64,000 nucleotides of DNA from Bacteroides sp. (GCA_014802325.1 JAAVCK010000026.1:1-64000); one strand, 5' to 3'; shown: positions 34,693 to 43,032, counted from the first letter of the stretch. The notes: generated from the letters alone by a model not told the origin. Program-made: numbers and translations.

Positions 34693-36600
34693 ATGAATAC
34701 TCACAAAGAAATAGACTATAAAAAGGGTTTCACTATCGAGCCCGGGCAGGATGAGTACGTATTTCAGTTGCGCCGGCGTAGCTACCGATGGTTATGGTGG
34801 TTGCTGTTGTTATTGCCTCTGCTGCTTTTTGTGAAATGCGAGCGGACTATCACCGTTCATACGATAGATGCGAACTCGGGCGCAGCCGTAGTGCCTGACT
34901 CTGTGGTGATTGATTATACCGCGCACTATCTTTTCAGCGACGGTAAATTCCTGACTGATGAGGCTCAACATCGCACCGCTCGACCCGACTCAACCGGTAC
35001 AGCCGTGTTCAGCGGCCTGCCATGCAGCGTGTTCAGTTATATATTTTACTGCATGAGCGAGGCTGCCTATGATATTTCCGATTCATGCTTCGGCCTGCCT
35101 GATGCCCCGGAGAAATCACTCTTTCATTTCACCCGAAATCAGACACTCCGGCTCGTTCCGGCTCTGACCGATATTGTGATTAATGTAACTGACCGGGAGA
35201 ATGCTGACCCGGTGTCGGGTGCTACCGTAGAGTACAGATTAGTACGGGGCGTGGAAGAGCGTCGCGACTCGGTGGTGACCGATGCTGCCGGTAACTGCAC
35301 TATCACCGGAGTGCCCCGATGCGGCATGCTTCGGGTAGATCGTGCGGCATGTTACGCCTATCGTGACACTACGGATGTGAAAATCGACGTCGCCTCCGCT
35401 CTGACTGACCGTGAGGCGGCAACCATACAGCTGACACCTGTCAAGGAGAGCTTCGTATATTTCGTGCATAATCTCTACACTCGGCGTCCTATACCTGACG
35501 CACGGGTGGAAATCATATTGAAAAACCGCGAAAATGTGATATGTCACGGTCCGGTGTCAACCAATGTCGATGGCAAGGGGCGCGGAGCTTACGGCGACGT
35601 ATTTATAGGTGCGTTGCTCGAACTGAGAGCATCAAAGCAGAATTATGCCGACAGCATGTATACGCCTGTCTGCACGGTAGCCGAGTTTATCAGCCGTCCT
35701 GACGACCGGCGCATAATATATCTCCGTCCTCTCGCGAGCACTCAGTCGTTTGTCAACATAGATTCGGCCAGCGGAAAGCCCATAGCCGGAGTGATGAATC
35801 ATATTAAGGTAATATCGCTTGACGGCAGGGTCTATGAGTATGATGAGCCGAGCAATCGCGACGGAGTTTTCACTTTCCGTGCCCTCGAAGGCGATAATAT
35901 TGTCATTGACTCGCGCTGCGAACCCCGCTACGAGTCGAAACACACTGAGATTCCATCGTTCAGACGCGCCGAAAAGATTAAGATGAAGGCGCGAGTCACC
36001 GATATTACTTTCCGCACGGTTAAAGCTGGATCGACTGCACTCGTACCCGAGTGCATACTACTGATCACCGACTCGGACGGCAATGAGTATAAACCGCGCA
36101 CGAGCGGATCGGGTGTATTTACAGTGAAAGACGTACCGGTGGATACCGAGATATCCATCGTGGCGGCTAAGACCGGATATGAGGACAACGATTATACAAT
36201 CAGCCACATCGGCGTGGCCGAGCTTGTCAAGGCCAACCCGTCGCAACGCAATATACCTATGACGCCGTCGCTGCCGCCGTGCGACGCAAGCAGTGCCGGA
36301 CAAAAGGATGTGAAAGCCGGCACCGTGTCTGCTCCTATGTCGTATAACATGGGAGTCGATAAGGGTGAGTTTACCATATCTTATGATACCGGATCGACTC
36401 AGAGCGACCGCATCGACGTGTATAATCACGAGCCGGGTGAATCATACGAGGGAAAGCTCATCTGGACTTCAGGTATGGTAGTCACCGACGGCACCCGCAG
36501 AGCCTCTATCCCGTTCAGCGGCGGAAGTGTAATAACAGTGATAGTGACTACCGGACCCGACGACGGATCGGTGTGGGACTACCATATCAGCTGTCCGTAA
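34693..36600 (+). CDS. Membrane-anchored protein with repeated Ig-like (Cna-B/carboxypeptidase-regulatory-like) domains
   Basis: 635 residues, not a named family. Residues 1-33 are polar and probably cytoplasmic, 34-52 (WLWWLLLLLPLLLFVKC) form one membrane helix, and the rest is exported. Several repeats share the pattern of a GATVEY/DARVEI-like strand, then TDAAGNCTITGVP or NVDGKGRGAYGDV, as in bacterial Ig-like Cna-B or carboxypeptidase-regulatory domains (about 55-140, 155-225, 240-330, 345-415, 425-500). A linker (about 510-550) leads to a final beta-domain (about 555-635) ending in WDYHISCP. Possible roles are adhesion or an envelope scaffold; none can be assigned. It is transcribed divergently from the glycan cluster. 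Confidence 0.7.
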   Translation: MNTHKEIDYKKGFTIEPGQDEYVFQLRRRSYRWLWWLLLLLPLLLFVKCERTITVHTIDANSGAAVVPDSVVIDYTAHYLFSDGKFLTDEAQHRTARPDSTGTAVFSGLPCSVFSYIFYCMSEAAYDISDSCFGLPDAPEKSLFHFTRNQTLRLVPALTDIVINVTDRENADPVSGATVEYRLVRGVEERRDSVVTDAAGNCTITGVPRCGMLRVDRAACYAYRDTTDVKIDVASALTDREAATIQLTPVKESFVYFVHNLYTRRPIPDARVEIILKNRENVICHGPVSTNVDGKGRGAYGDVFIGALLELRASKQNYADSMYTPVCTVAEFISRPDDRRIIYLRPLASTQSFVNIDSASGKPIAGVMNHIKVISLDGRVYEYDEPSNRDGVFTFRALEGDNIVIDSRCEPRYESKHTEIPSFRRAEKIKMKARVTDITFRTVKAGSTALVPECILLITDSDGNEYKPRTSGSGVFTVKDVPVDTEISIVAAKTGYEDNDYTISHIGVAELVKANPSQRNIPMTPSLPPCDASSAGQKDVKAGTVSAPMSYNMGVDKGEFTISYDTGSTQSDRIDVYNHEPGESYEGKLIWTSGMVVTDGTRRASIPFSGGSVITVIVTTGPDDGSVWDYHISCP

Positions 36601-36607
36601 GGTGCGT

Positions 36608-37384
36608 TCAGTCGAGAGTTTGCACACCACCGCCGTTCACCATCAGAGTCTGTCCGGAAATCCATGCAGCCATAGGCGATGCGAGGAAAAGTACAGCCTG
36701 AGCTATGTCGGAGACCTCGCCGAGCCGGTGAATGGGAGTGTGGGCCAGCATCCGGGCCTCAATCTCCGGTGTCATCACACCTGCGAGAGCATGAGTACGG
36801 GTAGCGCCGGGTCCCACGCAGTTGATACGTATGCCCATCGGGCCGAAGTCGTGAGCCAGATTGGCCGACATGTGGTTGAGCGCGGCTTTGGTAGAGGCAT
36901 AGATGGCAATGCCCGGGCTGTGGTTGATACTGCTCATCGACGATATATTGACTATGCTGCCGTAGCCGGCCTCCTGCATGTGAGGAGTGCAGAGCTGACA
37001 CAGGCGCCACGGAGCGAACACATTCATCGAATAGATGCGCTCCACGTAGGCACGGTCAATGCTGAACGGACTCTCCGTCCCCCCGCCGCCACCTCCGGCA
37101 TTGTTGACAAGTATGTTGATTTTGCCGTAGGTCTTGAGGGTGAAGTCGACCACGGCTACGAGGTCAGTGTCATCGAGCACATTGCATGCACAAGCCACAG
37201 CCTCACCGCCGTCGGAATTGATTTTGGCAGCAATATCCTCAGCCTTGGCAAGAGTGCGGTTGCTGACCACCACTTTTGCCCCGGCCGCCGCCAGGATTTC
37301 GGCACATCCGGCGCCGATACCATCGCCGGCACCGGTGACGAGTGCCACCATGCCGGTCAAGTCGAGTAATTCAGAAGGTTTCAT
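36608..37384 (-). CDS. Short-chain dehydrogenase, close to 7-alpha-hydroxysteroid dehydrogenase
   Basis: 258 residues, classical SDR. Cofactor motif TGAGDGIG (residues 17-24), NNAGGGGGG (94-102), catalytic S149, Y162 and K166 (YASTK). The C-terminal part (VMTPEIEARMLAHTPIHRLGEVSDIAQAVLFLASP, then GQTLMVNGGGVQ) follows E. coli HdhA, as I recall it, almost residue for residue. HdhA oxidises the 7-alpha-hydroxyl of bile acids with NAD+. In a gut organism a bile-acid role is plausible, but SDR specificity is hard to read and another alcohol substrate is possible. Single gene, 7 bases from the convergent stop of the preceding gene. Confidence 0.85.
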   Translation of the reverse strand: MKPSELLDLTGMVALVTGAGDGIGAGCAEILAAAGAKVVVSNRTLAKAEDIAAKINSDGGEAVACACNVLDDTDLVAVVDFTLKTYGKINILVNNAGGGGGGTESPFSIDRAYVERIYSMNVFAPWRLCQLCTPHMQEAGYGSIVNISSMSSINHSPGIAIYASTKAALNHMSANLAHDFGPMGIRINCVGPGATRTHALAGVMTPEIEARMLAHTPIHRLGEVSDIAQAVLFLASPMAAWISGQTLMVNGGGVQTLD

Positions 37385-37488
37385 ATCCGCTAAACAGATT
37401 TATTGCCCGGCTTGTTCTCAACATTATGAATTTTTGAATTGTTAAATTATTGGAACGACAAGGTTGTCAATCCTGAAACCACAGATTT

Positions 37489-38904
37489 ATGCAGAAATTT
37501 ACCAAGATTGTAGCCACGGTGTCAGATAGACGATGCGACATCGAGTTTATAAAATCCCTTGCCGAAGCAGGGGTAAATGTAGTGCGTATGAATTCAGCCC
37601 ACCTTGAATACGAGGGCTTCAAAAAGATTGTCGATAATACACGCGCCGCCGACCCGGCGCTCGCCATAATGATGGATACCAAAGGCCCGGAGATCCGTAC
37701 TACAGTCACCGCTACAGGTGAACCGGTAGTATACACTTCCGGTGATGTGGTCAAGGTGTATGGAAATCCTGATGGTGTCACCACCTCTGCGGAGATAAAC
37801 CTTAATTATAAAAATATAGCCCAAGTGCTTAAGGTAGGCGACCGAATGCTGATAGACGACGGCGAACTTGAGTTTCTCGTCACCGAGGTGACAGACGATG
37901 CCGTGACGGTGGTGGCAGAAAACGACGGACGCCTCGGCTCACGTAAGAGTGTCAATCTCCCCGGCGTAAGTATTGATCTTCCTGCCGTAACAGAGCGCGA
38001 CAAGCGCAATATCGGTTATGCCGTAGAGTTGGGAGTGGATTTTATAGCCCACTCGTTTGTGCGCTCGGCAGCCGACGTGGCCGAAGTCCAGGAAATACTC
38101 GACGGACATGACTCGCGCATAAAAATCATATCAAAGATTGAGAATCAGGAGGGTATAGACAATTTCGACGAAATTCTCGCAGCCTCCTACGGTATAATGG
38201 TGGCCCGCGGTGACCTTGGTATAGAAGTGCCGGCCGAGCGAATCCCCGGTATTCAGGTGATGCTGATCAATAAGTGTATTGCCGCTCATAAGCCTGTGAT
38301 AGTGGCCACGCAGATGCTCCACACCATGATAGAGCATCCGCGTCCCACACGAGCCGAGATTTCCGATGTGGCAAACGCTGTGGCGCAGCGTGCCGATGCC
38401 ATGATGCTTTCCGGAGAGACCGCCTATGGCAAATATCCGGTCGAGGCTGTGCGCACCATGACCAGTGTGGCACGCGAAGTAGAGTCGTCGCTGCGGTCGA
38501 AAATCGAAGTTCCGCTGATGACCGATGCCGATGTCACCTCTTTCCTTGCCCGCCAGGCCGTAATGTCGGAGATACGTGTAGGTACAAAAGCTATTTTTAC
38601 CGATGCTTTTCAGGGCACATCCGCTCGCTTCATAGCTTCATTCCGCGGCAATAACCCTACATTTGCCATATGTCATAATATAAATGTAAGACGATGGCTT
38701 GCCCTCAGCTACGGAGTGGCGGGATATTATTTCCCGCAACCCGGCGACGTCACTCCACGCTATTCGGTCGACGCTATACGTACCATTGTAGATGAGGGTC
38801 ATATATCGGCGGGCGACCGCATAGCTTACCTGACCGGTACACGCCGAGGTACACGCGCCCTTGAGATACTTACTCCCGGCGAGATACTTGAAGAGGAGCA
38901 GTGA
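37489..38904 (+). CDS. pyk: Pyruvate kinase
   Basis: 471 residues. Characteristic motifs: TKIVATVSDRRCDIEFIKSLAEAGVNVVRMNSAH, MDTKGPEIRT, the B domain (about 70-160), KIENQEGIDNFDEIL with the catalytic Lys, VARGDLGIEVP, and MLSGETAYGKYPVEAV. The C-terminal allosteric domain (about 350-465) is complete and ends with a Glu-rich tail. It makes pyruvate and ATP from phosphoenolpyruvate and ADP in glycolysis. The stop faces that of the FtsZ-like gene 19 bases away. Confidence 0.96.
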   Translation: MQKFTKIVATVSDRRCDIEFIKSLAEAGVNVVRMNSAHLEYEGFKKIVDNTRAADPALAIMMDTKGPEIRTTVTATGEPVVYTSGDVVKVYGNPDGVTTSAEINLNYKNIAQVLKVGDRMLIDDGELEFLVTEVTDDAVTVVAENDGRLGSRKSVNLPGVSIDLPAVTERDKRNIGYAVELGVDFIAHSFVRSAADVAEVQEILDGHDSRIKIISKIENQEGIDNFDEILAASYGIMVARGDLGIEVPAERIPGIQVMLINKCIAAHKPVIVATQMLHTMIEHPRPTRAEISDVANAVAQRADAMMLSGETAYGKYPVEAVRTMTSVAREVESSLRSKIEVPLMTDADVTSFLARQAVMSEIRVGTKAIFTDAFQGTSARFIASFRGNNPTFAICHNINVRRWLALSYGVAGYYFPQPGDVTPRYSVDAIRTIVDEGHISAGDRIAYLTGTRRGTRALEILTPGEILEEEQ

Positions 38905-38923
38905 CGTCTGTCATGTTACCACA

Positions 38924-39616
38924 TTATTTAAATCCTGAAGCTATCATCATGACGCCGACAGCATCGTCAGGCATACTGTGATCAAAATAATTTCCCCATA
39001 TAAGATCGACAGTATCCGGGAGTGACGCGGTGAAATCTGTTATAGCAATGATTTCTCCCATTTTTATCGGATTTGACGAGCCGGGATTATGCGATAAGAG
39101 CATGATGATATGATCGGCTGACTCAATATTGTCGTGCCCGATATTGCAGACTGTACTTTCGATAGCTTTTTTGATACGTTCGTCGCCTTCCGCCACAGCG
39201 CGGGAGGTGACGAAATTTTTTGTCGCTTTCATCGAAGAGTCCAAGTCGAAGAATCCGATATGAATGGCTCCACTGTGAGAAAATGGATAAAGTATGATTT
39301 CCGTTACTTCTGCAAGTTTTTCGGCTGGCACGGTTGTGAGTGAGTCTGCGAGATCAGGGCTTATGCCGGTGACGTCCGTCACAGCTGCAAGAGTGAGCAG
39401 TCCTGCCTTGCGGAAAGCTCGGGCAGTATCGACGAAACCTTTGCAGGAATTACCGGCTAACAGTATCGCCATCTTGTCACCTTCGTGAGGTACGACTGTA
39501 TCATTCATACCCGCAACTTCGGCTTTAGTGTAATCAAGATTTTTTGCAATGATTTCATTTACAGCAGCTTCGCCTTCCTTACCGAAGCCAATCACTCTGA
39601 ATGGTGTACTATTCAT
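38924..39616 (-). CDS. Shortened FtsZ homologue without the GTP-binding signature
   Basis: 230 residues; FtsZ cores are about 310. The N-terminus FRVIGFGKEGEAAVNEII follows FtsZ's first strand and glycine loop (VIGVGGGGGNAVN), but with charged residues replacing glycines. Residues 49-81 (MAILLAGNS... LLTLAAVTD) follow the FtsZ segment that normally holds the GGGTGTG signature; that motif is gone. Residues 120-229 match the FtsZ C-terminal domain: GFFDLDSSMKATKN, EGDERIKKAIES, then a strand pattern to VGVMMIASGF (FtsZ ...VTVLATGF). It is thus probably unable to hydrolyse GTP and might bind FtsZ or act alone. The promoter shares a 19-bp box with the small RNA and AAA+ gene. Confidence 0.75.
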   Translation of the reverse strand: MNSTPFRVIGFGKEGEAAVNEIIAKNLDYTKAEVAGMNDTVVPHEGDKMAILLAGNSCKGFVDTARAFRKAGLLTLAAVTDVTGISPDLADSLTTVPAEKLAEVTEIILYPFSHSGAIHIGFFDLDSSMKATKNFVTSRAVAEGDERIKKAIESTVCNIGHDNIESADHIIMLLSHNPGSSNPIKMGEIIAITDFTASLPDTVDLIWGNYFDHSMPDDAVGVMMIASGFK

Positions 39617-39655
39617 AACGGTTATATTATTAATGGTTTAAGTATCTTCATGCTG

Positions 39656-39691
39656 CAAAAGTAAAGCATAGATGTATTATTTTCCGATACA
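39656..39691 (-). promoter_or_regulatory. Promoter of the FtsZ-like gene with shared 19-bp box
   Basis: Leftward -7 element TACTTTTG (plus-strand CAAAAGTA, 39656-39663) and, 9 bases upstream of it, the box TGTATCGGAAAATAATACA (39673-39691, minus strand). No -33 TTTG: the box occupies that position, which suggests an activator or a repressor site. Confidence 0.7.
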
Positions 39692-39709
39692 GCATAAAAA
39701 TTTTCATAG

Positions 39710-39745
39710 TGTACTGAAAAATGATACACCTGAAAGATAATTTTG
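39710..39745 (+). promoter_or_regulatory. Promoter of the candidate small RNA with shared 19-bp box
   Basis: Box TGTACTGAAAAATGATACA (39710-39728), 9 bases, then -7 TAATTTTG (39738-39745). Back to back with the FtsZ-like promoter; same architecture as the AAA+ promoter at 43050. Confidence 0.7.
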
Positions 39746-39748
39746 CAT

Positions 39749-39910
39749 CGTGACAGAGATTTCGACCGCCCGTCAGAAGGTTTTTGAATTCCGGCTCGGG
39801 TATGTCGATTACTGACAAAGGTAATTCTTACAGCTAATACTATAATACACACAAAAAAATGCAGAAAGTTACCGTCTTCGGCATCATTAGGCCGGAGACG
39901 GCGTTTTTTT
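39749..39910 (+). ncRNA. Candidate small RNA (about 160 bases)
   Basis: A full promoter (39710-39745) and a strong rightward terminator (39872-39910) bracket about 160 bases that hold no convincing protein. The start lies on the strand opposite to both neighbours. Very short frames exist (a GTG frame of 21 codons at 39750 that would be almost leaderless, ATG frames of 11 codons at 39802 and 17 at 39859), so a tiny peptide cannot be excluded. I propose a regulatory RNA made together with the FtsZ-like and AAA+ proteins. Confidence 0.5.
39872..39910 (+). terminator. Strong terminator of the candidate small RNA
   Basis: CCGTCTTCGGC (39872-39882) pairs with GCCGGAGACGG (39891-39901), one G-U pair, then CG and seven T. 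The T run directly after the stem shows the rightward direction; it may also serve the WYL gene leftward, where a T run comes about 10 bases later. Confidence 0.85.
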
Positions 39911-39924
39911 GAGTGCATGTCCGA

Positions 39925-40968
39925 TTAACGGCTGTCACTGTCGGTAACGTTGCGGTAATGCGACGCGGCTATATTCACGTGACGGGCCATGCGTTCACGC
40001 AGAATGGGGGGAGCTGTCACTTCCACATGTCCGCCGAATCCGAGTATCAGTCGTTCGAGTTCATTGTTGAGCACCACTTTCATTGATATCTGAATACTAC
40101 CGTCGCCGAAACGCTGCTCCACCTTTTGAGAGCGATGAAACGGCTTAGACTCTACGTAGGGAGCCTGATCACTATCGATTTTTATCACAACCCTACGCGC
40201 ACGGTCATGAATATTTTTCGATACACCTATGGTATCATCAAAAAAGTGAGCCGGATCGAAAGCCACACATGCCTTAAACGGATGCGTCGTGTCTACTTCA
40301 ACGGAGTGAATGCGGTCAAGAGCGAAGATATTGACCTGTGGTGTATGATTAGAGGCTTTCTCACATATAAGAAACCAGCGGTTGCGGTATTCCTTAAGCA
40401 AGTAAGGATATACGGTGATCTTGTCGGCAGTGCGCGCCTTGAACGAGCGGTACTCTATGATCAGTGTCTGCTGCTTGCGCACCGCATCGTAAAGCGTACC
40501 GATGTATTCAGCTCCTCGATAGCCGGGCACGTGCTCCATATCCATGGCCGGAGCCGAGGTGCCGGTGTGACGTGAAATCTGTTCGTTGAGCTTGCTGATG
40601 GTATCGATTGACGATGCCAACTGCGGGAAGCCCTGGAGCTGGCGCAAGATGTCGAGAGCCGAGTTGAGCGCGTCGAGACCCTCGTCGTTGAGGGGCAGAT
40701 GGGTGATACTGTAATCAGGATCGTCGTATTCGTAATATTTGTTATCGCGTACTACGATGGGCGCGTTATAACCCAGACGGTCGCTGCGCATCAGAGCCAG
40801 ATCGTTTTGAAACGTGCGTCGGCTCACCGGATTGCTGCGGCCTTCGTATTCGGCCAGCGCATCCGTACATGCGTCGATAAGATCATTGATGGTCCAGCGG
40901 CGGTATCGGTTCTGAAGACAGCGGTCGATAGTGGAGATGCGTATCAGAGTGGAGCGATTAAGAGGCAT
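39925..40968 (-). CDS. WYL-domain transcriptional regulator
   Basis: 347 residues. N-terminal winged helix-turn-helix (about 5-75, STIDRCLQNRYRRWTINDLIDACTDAL and VSRRTFQNDLALMRS), central WYL domain (about 150-235: LIIEYRSFKARTADKITVYPYLLKEYRNRWFLIC), and C-terminal WCX domain ending VEVTAPPILRERMARHV. WYL regulators bind nucleic-acid ligands or respond to DNA/RNA damage and often control RNA-repair or defence genes. It is divergent from rtcB-prfH with a 25-base perfect-arm palindrome between the promoters, so it very probably controls them and itself. Confidence 0.9.
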   Translation of the reverse strand: MPLNRSTLIRISTIDRCLQNRYRRWTINDLIDACTDALAEYEGRSNPVSRRTFQNDLALMRSDRLGYNAPIVVRDNKYYEYDDPDYSITHLPLNDEGLDALNSALDILRQLQGFPQLASSIDTISKLNEQISRHTGTSAPAMDMEHVPGYRGAEYIGTLYDAVRKQQTLIIEYRSFKARTADKITVYPYLLKEYRNRWFLICEKASNHTPQVNIFALDRIHSVEVDTTHPFKACVAFDPAHFFDDTIGVSKNIHDRARRVVIKIDSDQAPYVESKPFHRSQKVEQRFGDGSIQISMKVVLNNELERLILGFGGHVEVTAPPILRERMARHVNIAASHYRNVTDSDSR

Positions 40969-40984
40969 GATTGAAATTTTTTTG

Positions 40985-41044
40985 CAAAAATATGAAAATA
41001 TTCTCCGGTGCGCAAATCAGTTGCGCACCGCCCGCGTAATTTTG
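40985..41044. promoter_or_regulatory. Divergent WYL/rtcB promoters with palindromic operator
   Basis: Leftward -7 TATTTTTG (plus-strand CAAAAATA, 40985-40992) for the WYL gene and rightward -7 TAATTTTG (41037-41044) for rtcB. Between them a perfect 10-base inverted repeat, CGGTGCGCAA (41006-41015) and TTGCGCACCG (41021-41030) with a 5-base spacer. It covers the -33 position of the rtcB promoter; likely the WYL binding site. Confidence 0.75.
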
Positions 41045-41062
41045 CATCAAAATTCTTAATCT

Positions 41063-42262
41063 ATGATCATCAAAGGAAAATCTACCGAAGCATTAATTTT
41101 TACAGATAATATAGAAGAGGAGGCTGTGAAATGGATAAAGGAGCTTTGCAATCAGGAGGGTATGGCGGGTATCCCGGTAGTGCAGATGCCTGATGTACAT
41201 TCAGGCAACGGATGCAATGTCGGCACTGCGTATCCTGTCGGGGAATATGTGAATCCCGACCATGTGGGTGGCGACATAGGATGCACTATCTCGATGCATC
41301 GACTTTCTTCGCCGTTATCCGGCAATGATTTCGCCCTGCTCGACCATCGAATCCGCGAAGCAATACCTATGGGTACAGATATATGTATGAAAAATTCTTT
41401 GAATGAAAAGGAAATGTTTCGATTCATCAACTCGCGCTACATGCAGGCGCGATCGGCTGCTCCCAATCTCGTGGCGGAGCTGCCTCGTATCGATGCCCGC
41501 TTCATTTCCGACTTCTGCCGACGGATAAAGTTGCAGGAAGGGGTTTTCTACAAGAGTATAGGCACGCTCGGCGGAGGAAATCATTTCATAGAATATGGCG
41601 AGGACACTGCCGACGGCAGCGGATGGCTCACCATACACTGCGGCTCGCGTAATCTCGGAGTCAAAGTGGCGTCATACTGGCATGGCGTTGCGCAAAATCC
41701 CCGACGCGCTAAGCTCGTGGGTTATCTTTGGGGCGATGCTCTACAAGGGTATCTGTCGGATATGGTGATAGCCCGAGCCTACGCTCTCTACAATCACCAT
41801 ATTATCCGCGACCGCGTATTTGCAATACTGCGTAAGTTGTGCAAGGCGAAATGTAGCGAGTCAATATTCACCACTCATAACTACATATCTTTCGCCGATG
41901 AAGTACCCGTGCTCCGCAAGGGGGCCGTGGATGCCTCGGAAGGGGTGAGGCTCGCTATTCCGCTCAACATGCGTGACGGCATAGCGATATGCACGGGTAA
42001 AGGCAATCCACAGTGGCTCCGGACCGCGCCTCATGGGGCCGGACGGATCATGAGCAGGGCGCAGGCACGCAAGAATCTATCGATGGATGAATATCTGGCC
42101 TCCATGCAGGGCATATATTCCACATCGGTCGATTCGGGCACGCTCGACGAGTCGCCTATGGCTTACAAGCCGGCTGAAGAAATTCTGCGGCTGATTGAGC
42201 CTACGGTCAATGTGCAGTCGATAGTCAGACCATTAATCAACATCAAGCACTCAGGAGAATGA
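41063..42262 (+). CDS. rtcB: RNA-splicing ligase RtcB (RtcB2 type, PrfH-linked)
   Basis: 399 residues. Mn2+/GTP site residues are all present: D71 and C74 (GGDIGC), H174 (GGGNHFIE), H192 (IHCGSRNLG), H272 (FTTHNY), and the guanylylated His H324 (RTAPHGAGRIMSR). RtcB joins 3'-phosphate or 2',3'-cyclic-phosphate RNA ends to 5'-OH ends. The stop overlaps the prfH start by 4 bases. In the published RtcB2-PrfH pairs the ligase repairs 16S rRNA cut near the decoding centre after PrfH frees the damaged ribosome; this pair has the same arrangement. Confidence 0.95.
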   Translation: MIIKGKSTEALIFTDNIEEEAVKWIKELCNQEGMAGIPVVQMPDVHSGNGCNVGTAYPVGEYVNPDHVGGDIGCTISMHRLSSPLSGNDFALLDHRIREAIPMGTDICMKNSLNEKEMFRFINSRYMQARSAAPNLVAELPRIDARFISDFCRRIKLQEGVFYKSIGTLGGGNHFIEYGEDTADGSGWLTIHCGSRNLGVKVASYWHGVAQNPRRAKLVGYLWGDALQGYLSDMVIARAYALYNHHIIRDRVFAILRKLCKAKCSESIFTTHNYISFADEVPVLRKGAVDASEGVRLAIPLNMRDGIAICTGKGNPQWLRTAPHGAGRIMSRAQARKNLSMDEYLASMQGIYSTSVDSGTLDESPMAYKPAEEILRLIEPTVNVQSIVRPLINIKHSGE

Positions 42263-42864
42263 AAAAGTATATTCAGATCACAGCCGGGCGAGGTCCGGTG
42301 GAATGCGCACGTGCTGTCACACTTGTAGCCCGCGAATTGCTAAAGGCGGTGCCGTCTCTTACGATGGTGACATGCGAGCCCCATCATCAGGCCCCCGACT
42401 GCTTTATGTCAATCACATTTGTGACCGACTGCGATGAGGCGTATGTGCTGATCCGTCAGTGGGACGGTACGGTATTGTGGCGGTCGACCCGCAATCCTTA
42501 CCGCCCTAATCACAAGCGGAGCAACTGGTATGTAGGCATCAGCAGCTTTGATGAAGTTGCCCTCCCTGCTGTGAATGAATCAGATATTATATATGAGACT
42601 TCACGCTCGGGAGGCAAAGGCGGTCAGAACGTCAACAAGGTAGAGACAGCCGTGAGGGCCGTGCATACACCTACGGGGTTGTGGGTGAAGTGTAGCGACG
42701 AGCGCTCACAGCTACGCAACCGTGAGACAGCGCGCGAGCGCCTTATGCTGAAGCTCCGTGAACTCAATACCTCTCGCGAGGCAGCTTCACGCTCCCGACA
42801 GTGGAGTGCACATGACTCGCTGGAGCGTGGCAATCCCGTGAAGACATTCAGCGGACAATTGTAA
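42259..42864 (+). CDS. prfH: Peptide chain release factor homologue PrfH
   Basis: 201 residues, lacking the codon-recognition domain of RF1/RF2. The catalytic GGQ is at 121-123 in SGGKGGQNVNKVETAVRA, followed by VKCSDERSQLRNRETARERL. The N-terminus (about 1-60) carries the PrfH-specific domain. PrfH hydrolyses peptidyl-tRNA on ribosomes whose small-subunit decoding centre is cleaved. Overlap with rtcB (ATGA) indicates coupled translation. The 250 bases downstream hold a MITE-like element. Confidence 0.94.
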   Translation: MKKYIQITAGRGPVECARAVTLVARELLKAVPSLTMVTCEPHHQAPDCFMSITFVTDCDEAYVLIRQWDGTVLWRSTRNPYRPNHKRSNWYVGISSFDEVALPAVNESDIIYETSRSGGKGGQNVNKVETAVRAVHTPTGLWVKCSDERSQLRNRETARERLMLKLRELNTSREAASRSRQWSAHDSLERGNPVKTFSGQL

Positions 42865-42865
42865 A

Positions 42866-43032
42866 TAAGTAAGTTTCAAGAATTAGTTTATATCAATCTT
42901 CGGCTTGATAATGCAATCTTTCAACTTACTCACACGTCATTATGGAACCCCATAACTCCATGCTCCTAAATTGAAATCTTATCATTATCAATCACGAATC
43001 TTATATATAAACTAATTTCTGAAACTTACTTA
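42866..43032. mobile_element. MITE-like element, 167 bp
   Basis: Terminal inverted repeats: TAAGTAAGTTTCA at the left end and TGAAACTTACTTA at the right end match perfectly, and the match extends to 26 of 28 positions. GTAAA flanks both ends (42861-42865 and 43033-43037) as a probable 5-bp target duplication. The inside is AT-rich and has no frame. This is the form of a miniature inverted-repeat element moved by a transposase elsewhere. Confidence 0.7.
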
